Source: Herbihabitans rhizosphaerae (GTDB lineage: Bacteria; Actinomycetota; Actinomycetes; Mycobacteriales; Pseudonocardiaceae). Taken from it: a stretch of DNA of 64,000 nucleotides. Made by a program: the position numbers and the translations under genes. Positions 8,608 to 16,249 of this stretch are shown here, one piece after another. The notes beneath the pieces are model-generated. The model worked only from the letters and a program-made list of their open reading frames with translations, was not told the origin of the DNA and did not search any database. The stretch's first letter is position 1, and each line of letters begins with the position of its first letter. The stretch spans positions 491,030 through 555,029 of the forward strand of contig NZ_SGWQ01000001.1 of the NCBI RefSeq assembly GCF_004216555.1. The letters run 5' to 3'.

Positions 8608-9182
8608 CCCGCCGCCTCCCTGCCGATGCCCAGCGACAGCACGCGACGGTGCAACGTCGTGAGGCAACGGGTTCTCGTCTTGGTGATGCTGGCGGGGCTG
8701 AGACCGACCGCCCGGCCGATCTCGACCAGCGTCAGGTCCGGCTCGTAGGCCAGCAGCCCGAGGACCTTGCGGCACTGTTCGGGCAGCGTGGCGAACGCCG
8801 TCCAGAGCAGCCGGTCCCGGTCGCCGCGGACGGCGGAATCCTCCGGAGCGGGCACGGTCGGGTCGCTCTCACCCGGCTCGACGTCGTCCCACGATGGCTG
8901 GACCTCGCGGCGGCGCATCGCCAGCACCCGCAGCGACTCGCGGCGCGCGGTCGTGGTGAGCCAGGCGGCCAGCCGGTCGGGCCGGCGGATCGTGCCGAGC
9001 TTCTCGGCGAGGATGAGCCAGGTTGCCTGTGACACGTCGGCGGCGTCCGCGTCGTTCAGCCGGTGCGACAGCGCGACCTTCCACACCAGTCGGTGGTGAC
9101 GCTCGACCAGTTCGCGCCACGCGCCGCGATCGCCGTTCCCGGCGAGCTCGAGCAACTCGACGACGGAGAGATGGGTGGACAC
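8604..9182 (-). CDS. RNA polymerase sigma-70 family factor, ECF type
   Basis: A 192-residue two-domain sigma factor. Region 2 reads GAWRELVERHHRLVWKVALS and DAADVSQATWLILAEKL. Region 4 is at the C-terminus: LLAYEPDLTLVEIGRAVGLSPASITKTRTRCLTTLHRR. GTG start with GGAGG 7 bases upstream. It belongs to the group often found with TPR-CHAT and subtilase genes in actinomycetes. No transmembrane anti-sigma gene is adjacent, so control may be by the small coupled protein or by proteolysis. Confidence 0.9.
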   Translation of the reverse strand: MSTHLSVVELLELAGNGDRGAWRELVERHHRLVWKVALSHRLNDADAADVSQATWLILAEKLGTIRRPDRLAAWLTTTARRESLRVLAMRRREVQPSWDDVEPGESDPTVPAPEDSAVRGDRDRLLWTAFATLPEQCRKVLGLLAYEPDLTLVEIGRAVGLSPASITKTRTRCLTTLHRRVLSLGIGREAAG

Positions 9183-9271
9183 GGCGAGGGTCCTCCTTCA
9201 CGAGCGGGTCTTGGGCTGAATCGGTGTCACTCGGACGGGTTGACCTGCACTCGCGCTCCGCGCCGTACCCG

Positions 9272-10465
9272 CTATCCCTCGAACGGGTACGCACCGCACG
9301 CGTTCGCGACGGCGCTGGTGACGGAGAGTCCCGAATGGAGCAGCGTCGCCACCTTCGCGGCAATCCAGGGTGCCGCGAACGAGGTGCCGCTCCACGTCGC
9401 GGTGCCGTACTGGCGCGGCTCGGTGCCGAGGGCGACACCGGGCTCGCGGGACAGCCGCACGAAGCTGCTCGCCACGTCCACGCCGACCGCACCGGCGTCC
9501 ACCCACGATCCGCGATTGGAGAAGCCGGCCGGCACGCCGTTCGCGTCGGTCGCGCCCACGGCGACCACCGGCGGCAGCGCCGCTGGCCAGAACGGTCGGG
9601 TGTCCCCGAAGTTCCCGGCGGGCGCCACGACCACCGCGTCGGTGAACCGCCCGACCTCCCGCGCCAGCAGCGGCGGGCACCGGTCGTCGGCCGTGCGGCA
9701 GCCGGCGCCGAGCAGCACCACATCGATGTGCTCTCCCCTGCCGGCGGCGCGCTGCCGGACCGAACGCAACGCGGTGGCGACCGCGACATCGTCGGCGAGC
9801 CCCAGCGACGACAGCACCCGATGATGACGCACGGTGACACCCGGCGCGTGCCGCACCAGCACTCCGGTGACGAACGTGCCGTGCCCGGCCTGCCGGTCCA
9901 ACTCCGCGTCCCCGTCCGCGTCCAGCACCTCGGGCTGCAGTCCCCACTCCGACAGCCACGGCCGGCCGGTGAACCACGGGTGCGGCTCGAGCCCGGTGTC
10001 CAACACGGCCACCGTCACCGGCGGTGACCACACCTCCTCGCGCGGGGCTGGCACCAGCGGCCCCACCTGGCCGTTCGTCGCGGGCGATCCGTGCATCACG
10101 GGCGACCCGTGCATCACCGGCGCGCCGGACAGCACCGGACACGCGAGGTGCACGTGGTTGGCCGCGACCGGCACCCGGTCCGCGAGATCGGCGGCGAGCT
10201 GCACGCACCGGTCCCGCGCGCCCGCGCGCAGCCGGATCCTGGCCAGCTTCGACGACTCGGCCGGCTCCACCGCGTCCACCCACCGCCGCAGCCCGTCCAC
10301 CGCCGGCTCGACCGAGTCGTGCGCGACGACGAGCTGCCCCGCGCGCACCAGACACTCGCGCGGCCCGTCCTGATCGTGCAGGAGCAGATCGGGCTCCCGG
10401 GAGATCCACCGTTCGGCCAATTCGGCGAGGGCGACACGACCGTCGCCAGTGCGCTTGGTGTCCAT
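9272..10465 (-). CDS. S8 family (subtilisin-like) serine peptidase, cytoplasmic
   Basis: About 397 residues with an intact catalytic triad: Asp in VAVLDTGLE (D156), His in GHGTFVTGV (H195), Ser in SGTSFAAP (S362), plus the oxyanion Asn in APAGNFG (N285). The N-terminal 110 residues are a non-catalytic domain. A linker holds the short tandem repeat VMHGSPVMHGSP. No signal peptide or membrane segment is visible, unusual for subtilases and consistent with an intracellular role. The start could be GTG at 10540 instead, adding 25 residues. It is 89 bp upstream of the sigma gene on the same strand, hence probably the first gene of the CHAT operon. Confidence 0.88.
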   Translation of the reverse strand: MDTKRTGDGRVALAELAERWISREPDLLLHDQDGPRECLVRAGQLVVAHDSVEPAVDGLRRWVDAVEPAESSKLARIRLRAGARDRCVQLAADLADRVPVAANHVHLACPVLSGAPVMHGSPVMHGSPATNGQVGPLVPAPREEVWSPPVTVAVLDTGLEPHPWFTGRPWLSEWGLQPEVLDADGDAELDRQAGHGTFVTGVLVRHAPGVTVRHHRVLSSLGLADDVAVATALRSVRQRAAGRGEHIDVVLLGAGCRTADDRCPPLLAREVGRFTDAVVVAPAGNFGDTRPFWPAALPPVVAVGATDANGVPAGFSNRGSWVDAGAVGVDVASSFVRLSREPGVALGTEPRQYGTATWSGTSFAAPWIAAKVATLLHSGLSVTSAVANACGAYPFEG

Positions 10466-10701
10466 AGAGGACACCGTGTCGGCGCAATGCCCCACCCGCT
10501 CGGCAGAACACGGGCTGTCACCCGTGTCGGTGAGCCGCACGCTCGGTGATCATCGTCGCGCTTGGACACCCGCCAAGGTGGGCAAACTCCGTCTTTCCGG
10601 GACGATCGTGGCGAGCTAGGGTGCAAACTGCCGGGTCGGTGCTACACATAGGGCATCGGCCGCGATGACGGGGCTTCGCACGAACGGCCTTTTGGGAGAC
10701 T

Positions 10702-11580
10702 GTGGTGACGACTGCGAGTGGTGGTGGCGAGCCGGCTCCCGCCGGTGGTCGCACGCTGTCGCGCGCACTCGCCCGCGTCCTGGTGACCCTCGGCTTTACC
10801 GCGCTCGGCTGCCTGGTCGGCGCGCTGTTCGCGAGCGGCGCGTCGGCCGACGTGAAACCGCGCCCGCTCCCCGACGACTCGCAGCACTCGACCGCCGAGC
10901 AGGACGACTCCGGCGGCGGGCTGATCGGTGGCCTGCTGAACACGGTGACCAACACGGTCAGCACGGTGGTGCACACCGTAGACGCCGTCGTGAACACGGT
11001 CACCGGCAACACCGGCCCGGTGACCGCGCCGATCCTGCAGCCGCCGCCCGGGCAAATCGGCCTGCCCGGGCTGATCACCAAACCCGGCCTCACCAAGCCC
11101 GGCCTCACCAAGCCCGGTCTGCTCAAGCCAAGGCCCAAGCCGGTGGTCACCACTCCGGCCCCGGCCAGCACAACGGCGGGCCAGGTCCAGACGGTCGCGC
11201 CGACCGCACCCGCACCCGCTCCCGCGCCGCCGCCGCCGGCCGCCGCTCCGGTGCACCACGCGATCGCCCCGACCGTCGCGCTGCCGAGTACGCCGCGCGC
11301 CGTCGCGCCGAAGCCGGTCAAACCGAAGCAGCCGGCACGCGCGTCCGCCACGCTGCCGACGCCGGAGCCCACTCCGCTGCCGTCACCACCGTCCGTTCCG
11401 GTCGCCCCGGCGACCTTCTCGCACGCGTCGCACGACAACCACGGCGGCGACCGCCACCCGCTCGGCATTCACGCCGGCCGCGCCGATCTCGCACCGCCCG
11501 TGCTCTCCGGCATCGCTGGCGACACCGCCACCGCCGGTCACAAGCGGGCACCCGGGCTGCCCGCCGTCTCACCCGACTGA
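10702..11580 (+). CDS. Secreted or membrane-anchored Pro/Ala-rich protein
   Basis: A 292-residue protein of unknown function. Residues about 23-48 form a signal peptide or anchor (VLVTLGFTALGCLVGALFASGASA). Then comes a region rich in NTVTNTV-type repeats, a short tandem repeat GLTKPGLTKPGLLKP, and a long low-complexity Pro/Ala tail ending in a His/Gly-rich stretch. GTG start with GGGAG upstream; the next codon is also GTG. It is divergent from the subtilase gene across 236 bp. Low-complexity extracytoplasmic proteins of this kind are common in actinomycetes and rarely characterised. Confidence 0.75.
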   Translation: MVTTASGGGEPAPAGGRTLSRALARVLVTLGFTALGCLVGALFASGASADVKPRPLPDDSQHSTAEQDDSGGGLIGGLLNTVTNTVSTVVHTVDAVVNTVTGNTGPVTAPILQPPPGQIGLPGLITKPGLTKPGLTKPGLLKPRPKPVVTTPAPASTTAGQVQTVAPTAPAPAPAPPPPAAAPVHHAIAPTVALPSTPRAVAPKPVKPKQPARASATLPTPEPTPLPSPPSVPVAPATFSHASHDNHGGDRHPLGIHAGRADLAPPVLSGIAGDTATAGHKRAPGLPAVSPD

Positions 11581-11754
11581 CCCCAGCCCTGCGCGCGGGG
11601 ACACGTGTGTCTCGAGCAGGAGCACGCCGCCGTCAAGGCGCCACGTGACCCGCCTCAGTGACGACAGAAATCCACCACGTCATGTGGAGCAGGGGCATGT
11701 CCGACTTTCAGAGCTACCCGACGGGCCGACCGCGCCCGGCCGCGTCGGGACCGT

Positions 11755-11789
11755 GCCCAGGCGCCGCGATGCCCCCGCGGCGCCTGGGC
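11755..11789 (+). terminator. Strong hairpin downstream of the Pro-rich protein gene
   Basis: A perfect 13-bp stem, GCCCAGGCGCCGC pairing with GCGGCGCCTGGGC, around a 9-base loop, about 175 bases after the stop at 11580. There is no U tract, as is common for actinobacterial terminators. No gene is supported between 11581 and 11988; that stretch holds this hairpin, a second hairpin and a tandem repeat. Confidence 0.6.
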
Positions 11790-11863
11790 CCCCTCCTGGC
11801 GGCACGCCGGTCGGCACAACGAGGGGCTGTGCCGACCCTGACCTGACGGGCTGCCAGGTGTTC

Positions 11864-11920
11864 TGCGCCGGATGGCCAGCGCGCGACCGTATGGTCGCTG
11901 TCGCTGAGCCATCCGGCGCA
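11864..11920. repeat. Two-tier long hairpin
   Basis: Outer perfect 13-bp arms TGCGCCGGATGGC and GCCATCCGGCGCA (11864-11876 and 11908-11920) enclose further pairing (CAGCG with CGCTG, and GCGACC with GGTCGC around GTAT). The structure is 57 nt and lies just downstream of the MocR gene's 3' end. It may be a terminator for that minus-strand gene or part of a small RNA. Confidence 0.55.
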
Positions 11921-11922
11921 GT

Positions 11923-11960
11923 GCTTTATACCCTGATCGGAGCTTTATACCCTGATCGGA
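11923..11960. repeat. Perfect 19-bp tandem direct repeat
   Basis: GCTTTATACCCTGATCGGA occurs twice head to tail (11923-11941 and 11942-11960) immediately after the two-tier hairpin. It is AT-richer than its surroundings. It could be a pair of regulator sites or a replication-slippage duplication. Confidence 0.7.
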
Positions 11961-11988
11961 CCGTACTACCTAGCCGAACGGTGCGGGG

Positions 11989-13458
11989 TCAGACCACCGA
12001 AATAGGTTCACCTATTTCTCGGCGACTTGCTCGCATACGTATAGTTTTCGCCGCCTCGGCTATCTTCGGCACCACATCGAGCAGCACGTCGGCCGACAGC
12101 GCGAACGGCAGCCGCAGCCGGCTCTCGAATCCTCCGTGCACGCCGAACCGCGACCCGGGAGCGAGCCGAACGCCCTGCTCCCGAGCGGCGACGGCGAGCC
12201 GGGTGCTCACCGGTTCCGGCAGCTCACACCACAGCGCGAGCCCGCCGCCCGGTCGCCGGAAAGTCCACTGTGGACAGTGCTCGGCGAGCGCGTCGATCAG
12301 CGCGTCCCGGTTCGCGGTCAGCTCGGCCCGCCGCGTCCGCACCGGCTCGTCGCCGCGCGCCAGCAGTTCGGCGAGCACGATCTGTTCGAGCACGGGCGAA
12401 CCGAGGTCCAGCGCGTTGCGCGTCGAGAGCAGCCGCCGCACGACGCCGACCGACGCGCGGATCCAGCCCAGCCGCAGCCCGCCCCAGTGCGACTTGCTGG
12501 CCGACCCGACGGTGATCGCCCACTCGCCGGCGAACGCGGCCAGCGGCGGCGGACCGTCCAGCGGATCGCCGTCCAGGTCCAACTCGACCACGGTCTCGTC
12601 GACCACCGCCGGCACCTCGGCGCGGCGCAGCACAGAGGCCAGCCGTCGCCGGTCCTCGGCGTCCATCCGCAGACCGGTCGGGTTCTGGAAGTCCACGACG
12701 AAGTACGCCAGCCTCGGCGCGCTGGCGCGCAGCGCGGACTCGATGCCGGGCAGGCTCCACCCGCCCTCGCGCATGGACACCCCGACCGGAATGGCGTTGG
12801 ACAGGCGGACGGCGTCCAGCGCGTTGGGGTAGGTGGGCTGCTCGACGACGACCCGGTCGCCGGGTGAGGTGAACAGCCGCAGCACGAGCGCGAACGCGTT
12901 GTGCGCGCCGTTGGTGACCACGATCTGGTCCGGCGTGGTGGGCAGCCCGCGCGCGGCGTACCGCTGGGCGATCTGCTCGCGCAGTTCGGGCAGGCCGTGT
13001 TCGACGTACCCGTGGTCGCACAGCTCGGCGGCCAGCCTGAGCTGGGCGGACTCGATGGCGGCACCGAGTCCGGCGACCGCGGCCGGCGCGGCGCGGGCGA
13101 GGTCGATCTCGCCGGGTGCCGCGGACACGGCGAACTCACTCGGACCGTCCGGCTGCCCACCGCACCGCGGCACGGTGATCCACGAGCCGGCACCCTGACG
13201 GCTGGACACGATGCCGGCCTCGCGCAGCCGGTCCAGCGCCGAGCTGATCATGGTGCGGCTGGCGCCGAGCGCGCCGGCGAGTTCACGTTCGGCGGGCAGT
13301 CGGGTGCCGGGCGGCAGCTTCCCGTCGAGCACGAGCAGGCGTACGCCGGCGGCGAGATCGGCGGCACCCGCCCGTGCGCCGCTGGCTCGCCAGGAGCCCA
13401 GCAGGGTGGCCATCGCTCGCCCTGACACCCGATCACCTCGCACGGATGGACCAGTCAT
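11989..13458 (-). CDS. yczR: MocR family regulator, YczR type (GntR HTH fused to aminotransferase domain)
   Basis: A 489-residue fusion. Residues about 30-95 are a GntR winged helix (GTRLPAERELAGALGASRTMISSALDRLREAGIV). From about 115 on there is a fold-type I aminotransferase domain with a PLP lysine in VGSASKSHWGGLRLGWIR. It is divergent from two yczE-type membrane protein genes, the partnership that defines the YczR subgroup of MocR regulators. It probably senses a vitamin B6-linked ligand and controls yczE. Its last codons contain an 8-bp inverted repeat GAAATAGG/CCTATTTC that may act as part of the terminator. Confidence 0.85.
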   Translation of the reverse strand: MTGPSVRGDRVSGRAMATLLGSWRASGARAGAADLAAGVRLLVLDGKLPPGTRLPAERELAGALGASRTMISSALDRLREAGIVSSRQGAGSWITVPRCGGQPDGPSEFAVSAAPGEIDLARAAPAAVAGLGAAIESAQLRLAAELCDHGYVEHGLPELREQIAQRYAARGLPTTPDQIVVTNGAHNAFALVLRLFTSPGDRVVVEQPTYPNALDAVRLSNAIPVGVSMREGGWSLPGIESALRASAPRLAYFVVDFQNPTGLRMDAEDRRRLASVLRRAEVPAVVDETVVELDLDGDPLDGPPPLAAFAGEWAITVGSASKSHWGGLRLGWIRASVGVVRRLLSTRNALDLGSPVLEQIVLAELLARGDEPVRTRRAELTANRDALIDALAEHCPQWTFRRPGGGLALWCELPEPVSTRLAVAAREQGVRLAPGSRFGVHGGFESRLRLPFALSADVLLDVVPKIAEAAKTIRMRASRREIGEPISVV

Positions 13459-13462
13459 GTGA

Positions 13463-13500
13463 CCAATTATTCACGATTGGCCCTCGATATGCGGGCCAAT
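13463..13500. promoter_or_regulatory. ATTGG/CCAAT operator cluster between yczR and yczE
   Basis: The divergent gap holds CCAAT (13463), ATTGG (13476) and CCAAT (13496), forming two overlapping inverted repeats; the second extends to ATTGGCCC and GGGCCAAT. MocR proteins bind repeated half sites in such gaps, so this is the likely YczR operator. Confidence 0.6.
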
Positions 13501-13518
13501 CTTTGATCCGATGGCGAT

Positions 13519-14166
13519 GTGGCCCTTTCGAAGACCGTTGACCTGACACCTGTCACCGTCACCGCCAGCCCCACCCGGCGGCTCGTCCAGCTGTTCGCCG
13601 GCCTCACGCTGTACGGCGCGAGCATGGGGCTGATGATCCGCTCCACGCTCGGGTTGGATCCGTGGGACGTGCTGCACGAATCGCTGGCCAAGCGCACCGG
13701 CCTGTCGTTCGGCACGATCACCGCGATCACCGGCATCGCGGTGCTGCTCGCCTGGCTGCCGCTGCGGCAGCGCCCCGGCATCGGCACGGTGGCCAACGTC
13801 GTGGTGATCGCGGTGGCGGTGGACGCCGCGCTGGCCGTCGTCGAGGCGCCGTCCGGCCTGCCCATGCGGATCACCCTGCTCGTGCTCGGCGTGACGCTGA
13901 ACGGTCTGGCCACCGCGATCTACGTCGGCGCGCGCCTCGGACCCGGCCCGCGCGACGGGCTGATGACCGGGATCTACGCGCGCACCGGCTGGTCCATCCG
14001 CCTGGTGCGCACGGCCATCGAGATCACCGTGCTCGGCACCGGCTGGCTGCTCGGCGGCACGGTCGGCATCGGCACCGTGGTGTACGCGCTGGCGATCGGC
14101 CCGCTGACCCAACTCTTCCTCCCGCTCGTCGTCTGGCGTGACACGCGAAACCGTTGCCCCGCATGA
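13519..14166 (+). CDS. yczE: YczE-family membrane protein (first paralogue)
   Basis: A 215-residue protein with five or so hydrophobic segments, for example LVQLFAGLTLYGASMGLMI, GTVANVVVIAVAVDAALAVV, ITLLVLGVTLNGLATAIYVG and LGTGWLLGGTVGIGTVVYAL. The motif VGARLGPGPRDGLMTGI is typical of the YczE/YyaS/YitT-like family. Function is unknown, but the family is linked to YczR regulators. GTG start at 13519; an ATG at 13511 is out of frame. The stop overlaps the second copy as ATGA. Confidence 0.85.
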   Translation: MALSKTVDLTPVTVTASPTRRLVQLFAGLTLYGASMGLMIRSTLGLDPWDVLHESLAKRTGLSFGTITAITGIAVLLAWLPLRQRPGIGTVANVVVIAVAVDAALAVVEAPSGLPMRITLLVLGVTLNGLATAIYVGARLGPGPRDGLMTGIYARTGWSIRLVRTAIEITVLGTGWLLGGTVGIGTVVYALAIGPLTQLFLPLVVWRDTRNRCPA

Positions 14167-14792
14167 GAAAGCCCGTCGATCTGGCGCCGGTCACGGTCAC
14201 CGTCGCTCCGGTTCGCCGGCTGGCCCAACTGCTGTTCGGGCTCGCCCTGTACGGCTCCAGCGCGGCACTCACGATCCGCGCGACACTCGGCCTGAACCCG
14301 TGGAACGTGCTGCACGAGGCGATCTCCAAGCGCACGGGTTTGTCGTTTGGCACGGTCGTGGCCATCGTCGGGGTGACGGTGTTGCTCGCGTGGTTGCCAC
14401 TTCGGCAACGCCCCGGAATCGGCACGGTCGCCAACGTCGTGGTGACCGCGCTCGCCGTGGACGCCACGCTGGCCGTCGTGCCCGCGCCGACTGATCTGGT
14501 CGCGCGCGTGGCCCTGCTCGTGGCCGGCGTGACACTCAACGGGCTGGCCGTCGCGATCTACGTCGGCGCGCGCCTCGGGCCTGGCCCGCGCGACGGGCTG
14601 ATGACCGGAATCCACGCCCGCACAAGGGTTTCCGTGCGCATGGCGCGCACCGCGATCGAGGTCGTCGTGCTCGTCGTCGGGTGGCTGCTCGGCGGCACGG
14701 TCGGCGTCGGCACGGTGATCTACGCGCTGGCGATCGGCCCGCTGGCGCAGCTTTTCCTGCCGCGAGTTGCCTGGCGGGACACGCGTGACTAG
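14163..14792 (+). CDS. yczE: YczE-family membrane protein (second paralogue)
   Basis: A 209-residue tandem duplicate of the preceding gene, keeping the same membrane segments and the motif VGARLGPGPRDGLMTGIHART. The N-terminus (PVDLAPVTVTVAPVRRLAQL) aligns with that of the first copy. The ATG overlaps the upstream stop. Similarity over the whole length shows a gene duplication rather than a fusion; the two products may form a heteromer. Confidence 0.85.
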   Translation: MRKPVDLAPVTVTVAPVRRLAQLLFGLALYGSSAALTIRATLGLNPWNVLHEAISKRTGLSFGTVVAIVGVTVLLAWLPLRQRPGIGTVANVVVTALAVDATLAVVPAPTDLVARVALLVAGVTLNGLAVAIYVGARLGPGPRDGLMTGIHARTRVSVRMARTAIEVVVLVVGWLLGGTVGVGTVIYALAIGPLAQLFLPRVAWRDTRD

Positions 14793-14805
14793 CTAGGCTG
14801 CCCCC

Positions 14806-14895
14806 ATGCTCGACCACCTCGCGATCCAGTGCGCCGACGTGCCGGCCAGCGCCGCGTTCTACGACGTCGAGGCGGTGTGTCACAAGCCGGAATGA
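14806..14895 (+). pseudogene. VOC protein remnant with in-frame internal deletion
   Basis: A 29-codon frame that joins a typical VOC N-terminus ([20 protein letters not shown]) directly to a typical VOC C-terminus (VEAVCHKPE). About 95-100 residues of the middle are missing compared with the usual 125-130-residue family. The leaderless promoter (TAGGCT at 14794-14799, 6 bases before ATG) and the ATGA overlap with the next gene are intact, so the remnant may now serve only as a translational leader for the DUF5655 gene. Confidence 0.8.
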
Positions 14896-15302
14896 GCTGG
14901 ACGTGCCCTGACTGCGGACGGCGGTTCGGCCGCCGCCGGCAGTCGCATGAATGCGCGCCGGCCATGACGATCGAGGACTACTTCGCCACCGGACCGCCGT
15001 TCGAGCGGCCGGTGTTCGAGGCGGTGTTGTCGCACGTGGGCAGCCTCGGGCCGGTGCACGTGGAACCGGTGTCGGTCGGCATCTTTCTCAAGCGCACCAA
15101 GACGTTCTGTGAACTGCGGCCGATGGTCCGCTGGGTGGCGTGCGCGCTGAACCTGCCGTCCACCGTGAACTCCCCGCGGTTCGCCAGGCGCATCCGCGCG
15201 TCCGGCTCCCGGATGTACAACGTGGTGAACCTGCGCTCGCCGGAGGACGTGGACGACGAGGTGCGCGGCTGGCTCACCGAGGCGTATCTCTTCGCGGAGT
15301 AG
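14892..15302 (+). CDS. DUF5655 domain protein with N-terminal zinc-finger-like motif
   Basis: A 136-residue protein. The N-terminus [19 protein letters not shown] carries a CxxC and a His/Cys pair suggesting a small metal site. The rest matches the DUF5655 family ([27 protein letters not shown], then [18 protein letters not shown]), whose members are of unknown function. Translation is coupled by ATGA to the VOC remnant. Confidence 0.8.
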
Positions 15303-15339
15303 TGGCCTACTTCCGTAGGTTGACGCACTGCGTCGAGGG

Positions 15340-15396
15340 ATCAGCAATTTCCACGACAAGATCACCAAGGCCATCCAGGACCTACAGGGGTGCTAA
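15340..15396 (+). pseudogene. Possible 3' fragment of a lost gene
   Basis: The frame ISNFHDKITKAIQDLQGC followed by TAA has amphipathic, protein-like composition and ends at a stop, but no start codon or upstream coding sequence connects to it. It could be a remnant left by a deletion between DUF5655 and Clp_N genes, or chance. I do not recognise the parent family. Confidence 0.25.
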
Positions 15397-15935
15397 CTCG
15401 CCTGGGCCAGCGTGGACCGAATCCCTTGGTACGTAACACCGTGCGCGGCGAGCACCTCGCTTGCGAGGCCGCCGCGCACGGTGAGCGCGAGCAGTAGATG
15501 CTCATCCCCGATGCGCCGGTCACCGAGGTCCTGTGCCTCCCGCAGCGCGCGTTCCAGCACGGCCTTCCCCTCGTCGCCGAACGGCGTGCCGAGCCGCCGG
15601 CACCGCCCGCGCACGGTCGACGCGAACGCCCCGGTACCGTGCGACTGCTCGATCCGGTCCACCACCTCGGTGACGTCGATTCCCAACTCCCGCAAGGCAT
15701 CCGCCTCCGACGTGCTGAGCCCGCCGCGCCGCCGGATCTCCAGACAGGCCACCGCGACGTCGTCACGGGACACGCCGTAGGAGGCCAGCAATCCGGCGCC
15801 GACGGTGTCGTGAACGTCGGTCAGCGCGAGCAGCAGGTGCTCGTCGGTGATCGCCGGGGCCTTCTGCCGCTCGGCTTCGCGTACCGCGCCGAGGACCACG
15901 GTCCGGGTTGCCTTGGTGAACCTTTCGAACATCAT
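15393..15935 (-). CDS. Clp N-terminal domain protein (two Clp_N repeats, no ATPase)
   Basis: About 180 residues: FERFTKATRTVVLGAVREAERQ and ITDEHLLLALTDVHDTVGAGLL form the first Clp_N module, and LERALREAQDLGDRRIGDEHLLLALTV the second. There is no AAA+ domain, so it resembles stand-alone ClpC adaptors or competitors. It starts at ATGATG directly after the HTH gene (stop overlapping), with GGGAGG upstream, so it is co-expressed with its presumed repressor. Confidence 0.85.
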   Translation of the reverse strand: MMFERFTKATRTVVLGAVREAERQKAPAITDEHLLLALTDVHDTVGAGLLASYGVSRDDVAVACLEIRRRGGLSTSEADALRELGIDVTEVVDRIEQSHGTGAFASTVRGRCRRLGTPFGDEGKAVLERALREAQDLGDRRIGDEHLLLALTVRGGLASEVLAAHGVTYQGIRSTLAQAS

Positions 15936-16141
15936 CGCCTCCCGTACTTCTTGTGCACCGCTTGGCGACTCACGCCGAGTTCGTCGGCGATCTCCTGCCA
16001 GGACCAGCCCTGCACGCGCGCGCTGCGCACCTGCACTGCTTCCAGTTGTTCCAACAGCTTCCGCAGCGCGGCGACGGCCTTGAGGCCCACTCTCGGGTCA
16101 CGGTCGCCCGCCGCGGTCGCCAACTCTGTCGCTTGACCCAT
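15932..16141 (-). CDS. Small HTH regulator of the Clp_N operon
   Basis: A 69-residue protein ending in a clear helix-turn-helix, WSWQEIADELGVSRQAVHKKYGRR, similar to sigma region 4 or Trp-repressor type HTHs. The N-terminal half (GLKAVAALRKLLEQLEAVQVRSARVQG) is helical. The start at 16141 is set by a -10 box TAGATT 7 bases upstream. Two identical-type palindromes overlie its own -35 and -10, so autorepression is likely. Coupled to the Clp_N gene. Confidence 0.85.
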   Translation of the reverse strand: MGQATELATAAGDRDPRVGLKAVAALRKLLEQLEAVQVRSARVQGWSWQEIADELGVSRQAVHKKYGRR

Positions 16142-16145
16142 GCCT

Positions 16146-16188
16146 GTCAATCTAGGTTGACGCTCCGATTCTGTCAACTCCAGTTGAC
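16146..16188 (-). promoter_or_regulatory. Leaderless promoter with two GTCAA-N6-TTGAC operators
   Basis: Minus-strand -35 TTGACA (16172-16177), 17-base spacer, -10 TAGATT (16149-16154), then 7 bases to ATG. Palindromes GTCAATCTAGGTTGAC (16146-16161) and GTCAACTCCAGTTGAC (16173-16188) cover the -10 and the -35 respectively, centres 27 bases apart. The arrangement predicts tight repression of the HTH-Clp_N operon by its own HTH protein. Confidence 0.75.
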
Positions 16189-16249
16189 ACCTTTGCCACT
16201 TCGGCAAATTCCCGTGCGATCAGCGACTGCTTCGGGTGATGTGGTCGCC

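Noticed and set aside
11658..11846. 62-codon frame downstream of the Pro-rich protein gene
   Set aside because: It runs through the terminator hairpin, has no ribosome site and no family resemblance.
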